The position numbers and the translations under genes are program-made. Below, in pieces: positions 63,812 through 64,000 of a stretch of DNA of 64,000 nt; the stretch's first letter is position 1; each line of letters begins with the position of its first letter. Location of the stretch: positions 1,116,001-1,180,000 of the forward strand of contig CAWHXF010000028.1 in the NCBI GenBank assembly GCA_963833195.1, given 5' to 3'. Below the pieces are notes generated by a model. That model saw nothing but the letters and a program-made list of their open reading frames with translations. It did no database searches and was not told the DNA's origin. Source of the DNA: Granulosicoccus sp963833195 (GTDB taxonomy: Bacteria > Pseudomonadota > Gammaproteobacteria > Granulosicoccales > Granulosicoccaceae).

Positions 63812-64000
63812 TCAGGCCGTCAACGGATCGCGGACGATCGATGACCCTGCCATCGTGGCGCCGGCACGGTTGCGCGACCCGCATCGGCGCAGGACTCCGT
63901 GGAAGGCGACGAGCCCCAGCAGCAGCAGTCCTCCCGAGCCGCCACCGCCCTCACCTCCTCCCGCGCCCTGGTCCGCGCCCTGGTCCGCGCCTCCTTCCAC
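63812..64000 (-). CDS. C-terminal end of a GlyGly-CTERM-type surface protein (5' part outside the window)
   Basis: Only the last 62 codons are in the window. They encode a Gly-Ala-Asp-Gln repeat, EGGGGSGGLLLLGLVAFHGV and a basic stretch LRRCGSRNR, i.e. Gly-rich, one hydrophobic helix, then Arg residues. This is the sorting-tail pattern also seen at the end of the Kelch protein (46915-48468). The tail continues for about 15 residues after the Arg cluster, which is longer than usual. Confidence 0.6.
   Translation of the reverse strand: MEGGADQGADQGAGGGEGGGGSGGLLLLGLVAFHGVLRRCGSRNRAGATMAGSSIVRDPLTA

Overview
The window looks like a chromosomal segment of a very GC-rich (by eye about 70 %) gammaproteobacterium. 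The evidence is a FleQ/FlhG/FliA/FlgM polar-flagellum regulatory block, a Pseudomonas-like Fur, GlyGly-CTERM-type surface proteins, and tRNA-Glu and tRNA-Ala genes of gammaproteobacterial type. A homologue of divinyl-chlorophyllide 8-vinyl reductases would fit a relative of Chromatiales/Ectothiorhodospiraceae, but that placement is only a guess. No prophage, integrase, complete IS or CRISPR array was seen.

Layout. (1) 1-13.0 kb: a sugar or polyol uptake and catabolism locus. It holds a five-part ABC importer (binding protein, two permeases, two ATPases), two Gfo/Idh/MocA oxidoreductases, two TIM-barrel sugar isomerases, and a divergent GntR regulator followed by DhaK, TpiA-like and DhaL genes. 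Three neighbouring genes (isomerase, gntR, dhaK) carry single-base frameshifts. (2) 13-24 kb: mixed metabolism (DMT transporter, GFA-family remnant, KdgK kinase with a repetitive tail, lipoprotein hydrolase, MetE-like protein), two paralogous lipoproteins, an ACT/UPF0210 pair and an MFS exporter. (3) 24.4-29.1 kb: five genes overlapping by 4 nt that encode only signal-transduction modules (two histidine kinases, two receiver proteins and a kinase-dimerisation-only protein). (4) 29.2-33.3 kb: Tat-type dienelactone hydrolase, DUF1206 membrane protein, bicupin and OmpA-like protein. (5) 33.4-38.0 kb: a tight five-gene cluster of type III polyketide synthase, methyltransferase, flavoprotein, acyl carrier protein and ketosynthase, which reads as a self-contained phenolic-lipid pathway. 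(6) 38.0-44.1 kb: arginine-to-spermidine genes (speA, carboxyspermidine dehydrogenase, frameshifted nspC, speB). (7) 44-54 kb: envelope and housekeeping genes, including a peptidoglycan-binding protein built of super-repeats, a Kelch protein with a sorting tail, and a 267-bp element with 32-bp terminal inverted repeats. (8) 54-60 kb: tRNA-Glu, a degenerate GGDEF protein, fliA, flhG (with a candidate sigma-54 promoter), fleQ and divergent flgM. (9) 60-64 kb: Hsp20, ferredoxin-NADP reductase, DUF2470 protein, BciA-like reductase, Fur, tRNA-Ala and the C-terminus of another sorted surface protein.

How the parts fit. Locus 1 probably imports a sugar or polyol under GntR control, oxidises and isomerises it, and passes a ketose through DhaK/DhaL phosphorylation and TpiA-like isomerisation into glycolysis. 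Locus 6 converts arginine to agmatine, putrescine, carboxyspermidine and spermidine. In locus 8 FleQ would activate flhG-fliA with sigma-54, FlhG would restrain FleQ, and FlgM would hold FliA until hook completion.

Six single-base frameshifts hit genes that otherwise keep full-length homology (five insertions, one deletion). They are either real decay or consensus errors in GC runs. The pattern should be resolved before these genes are called dead.
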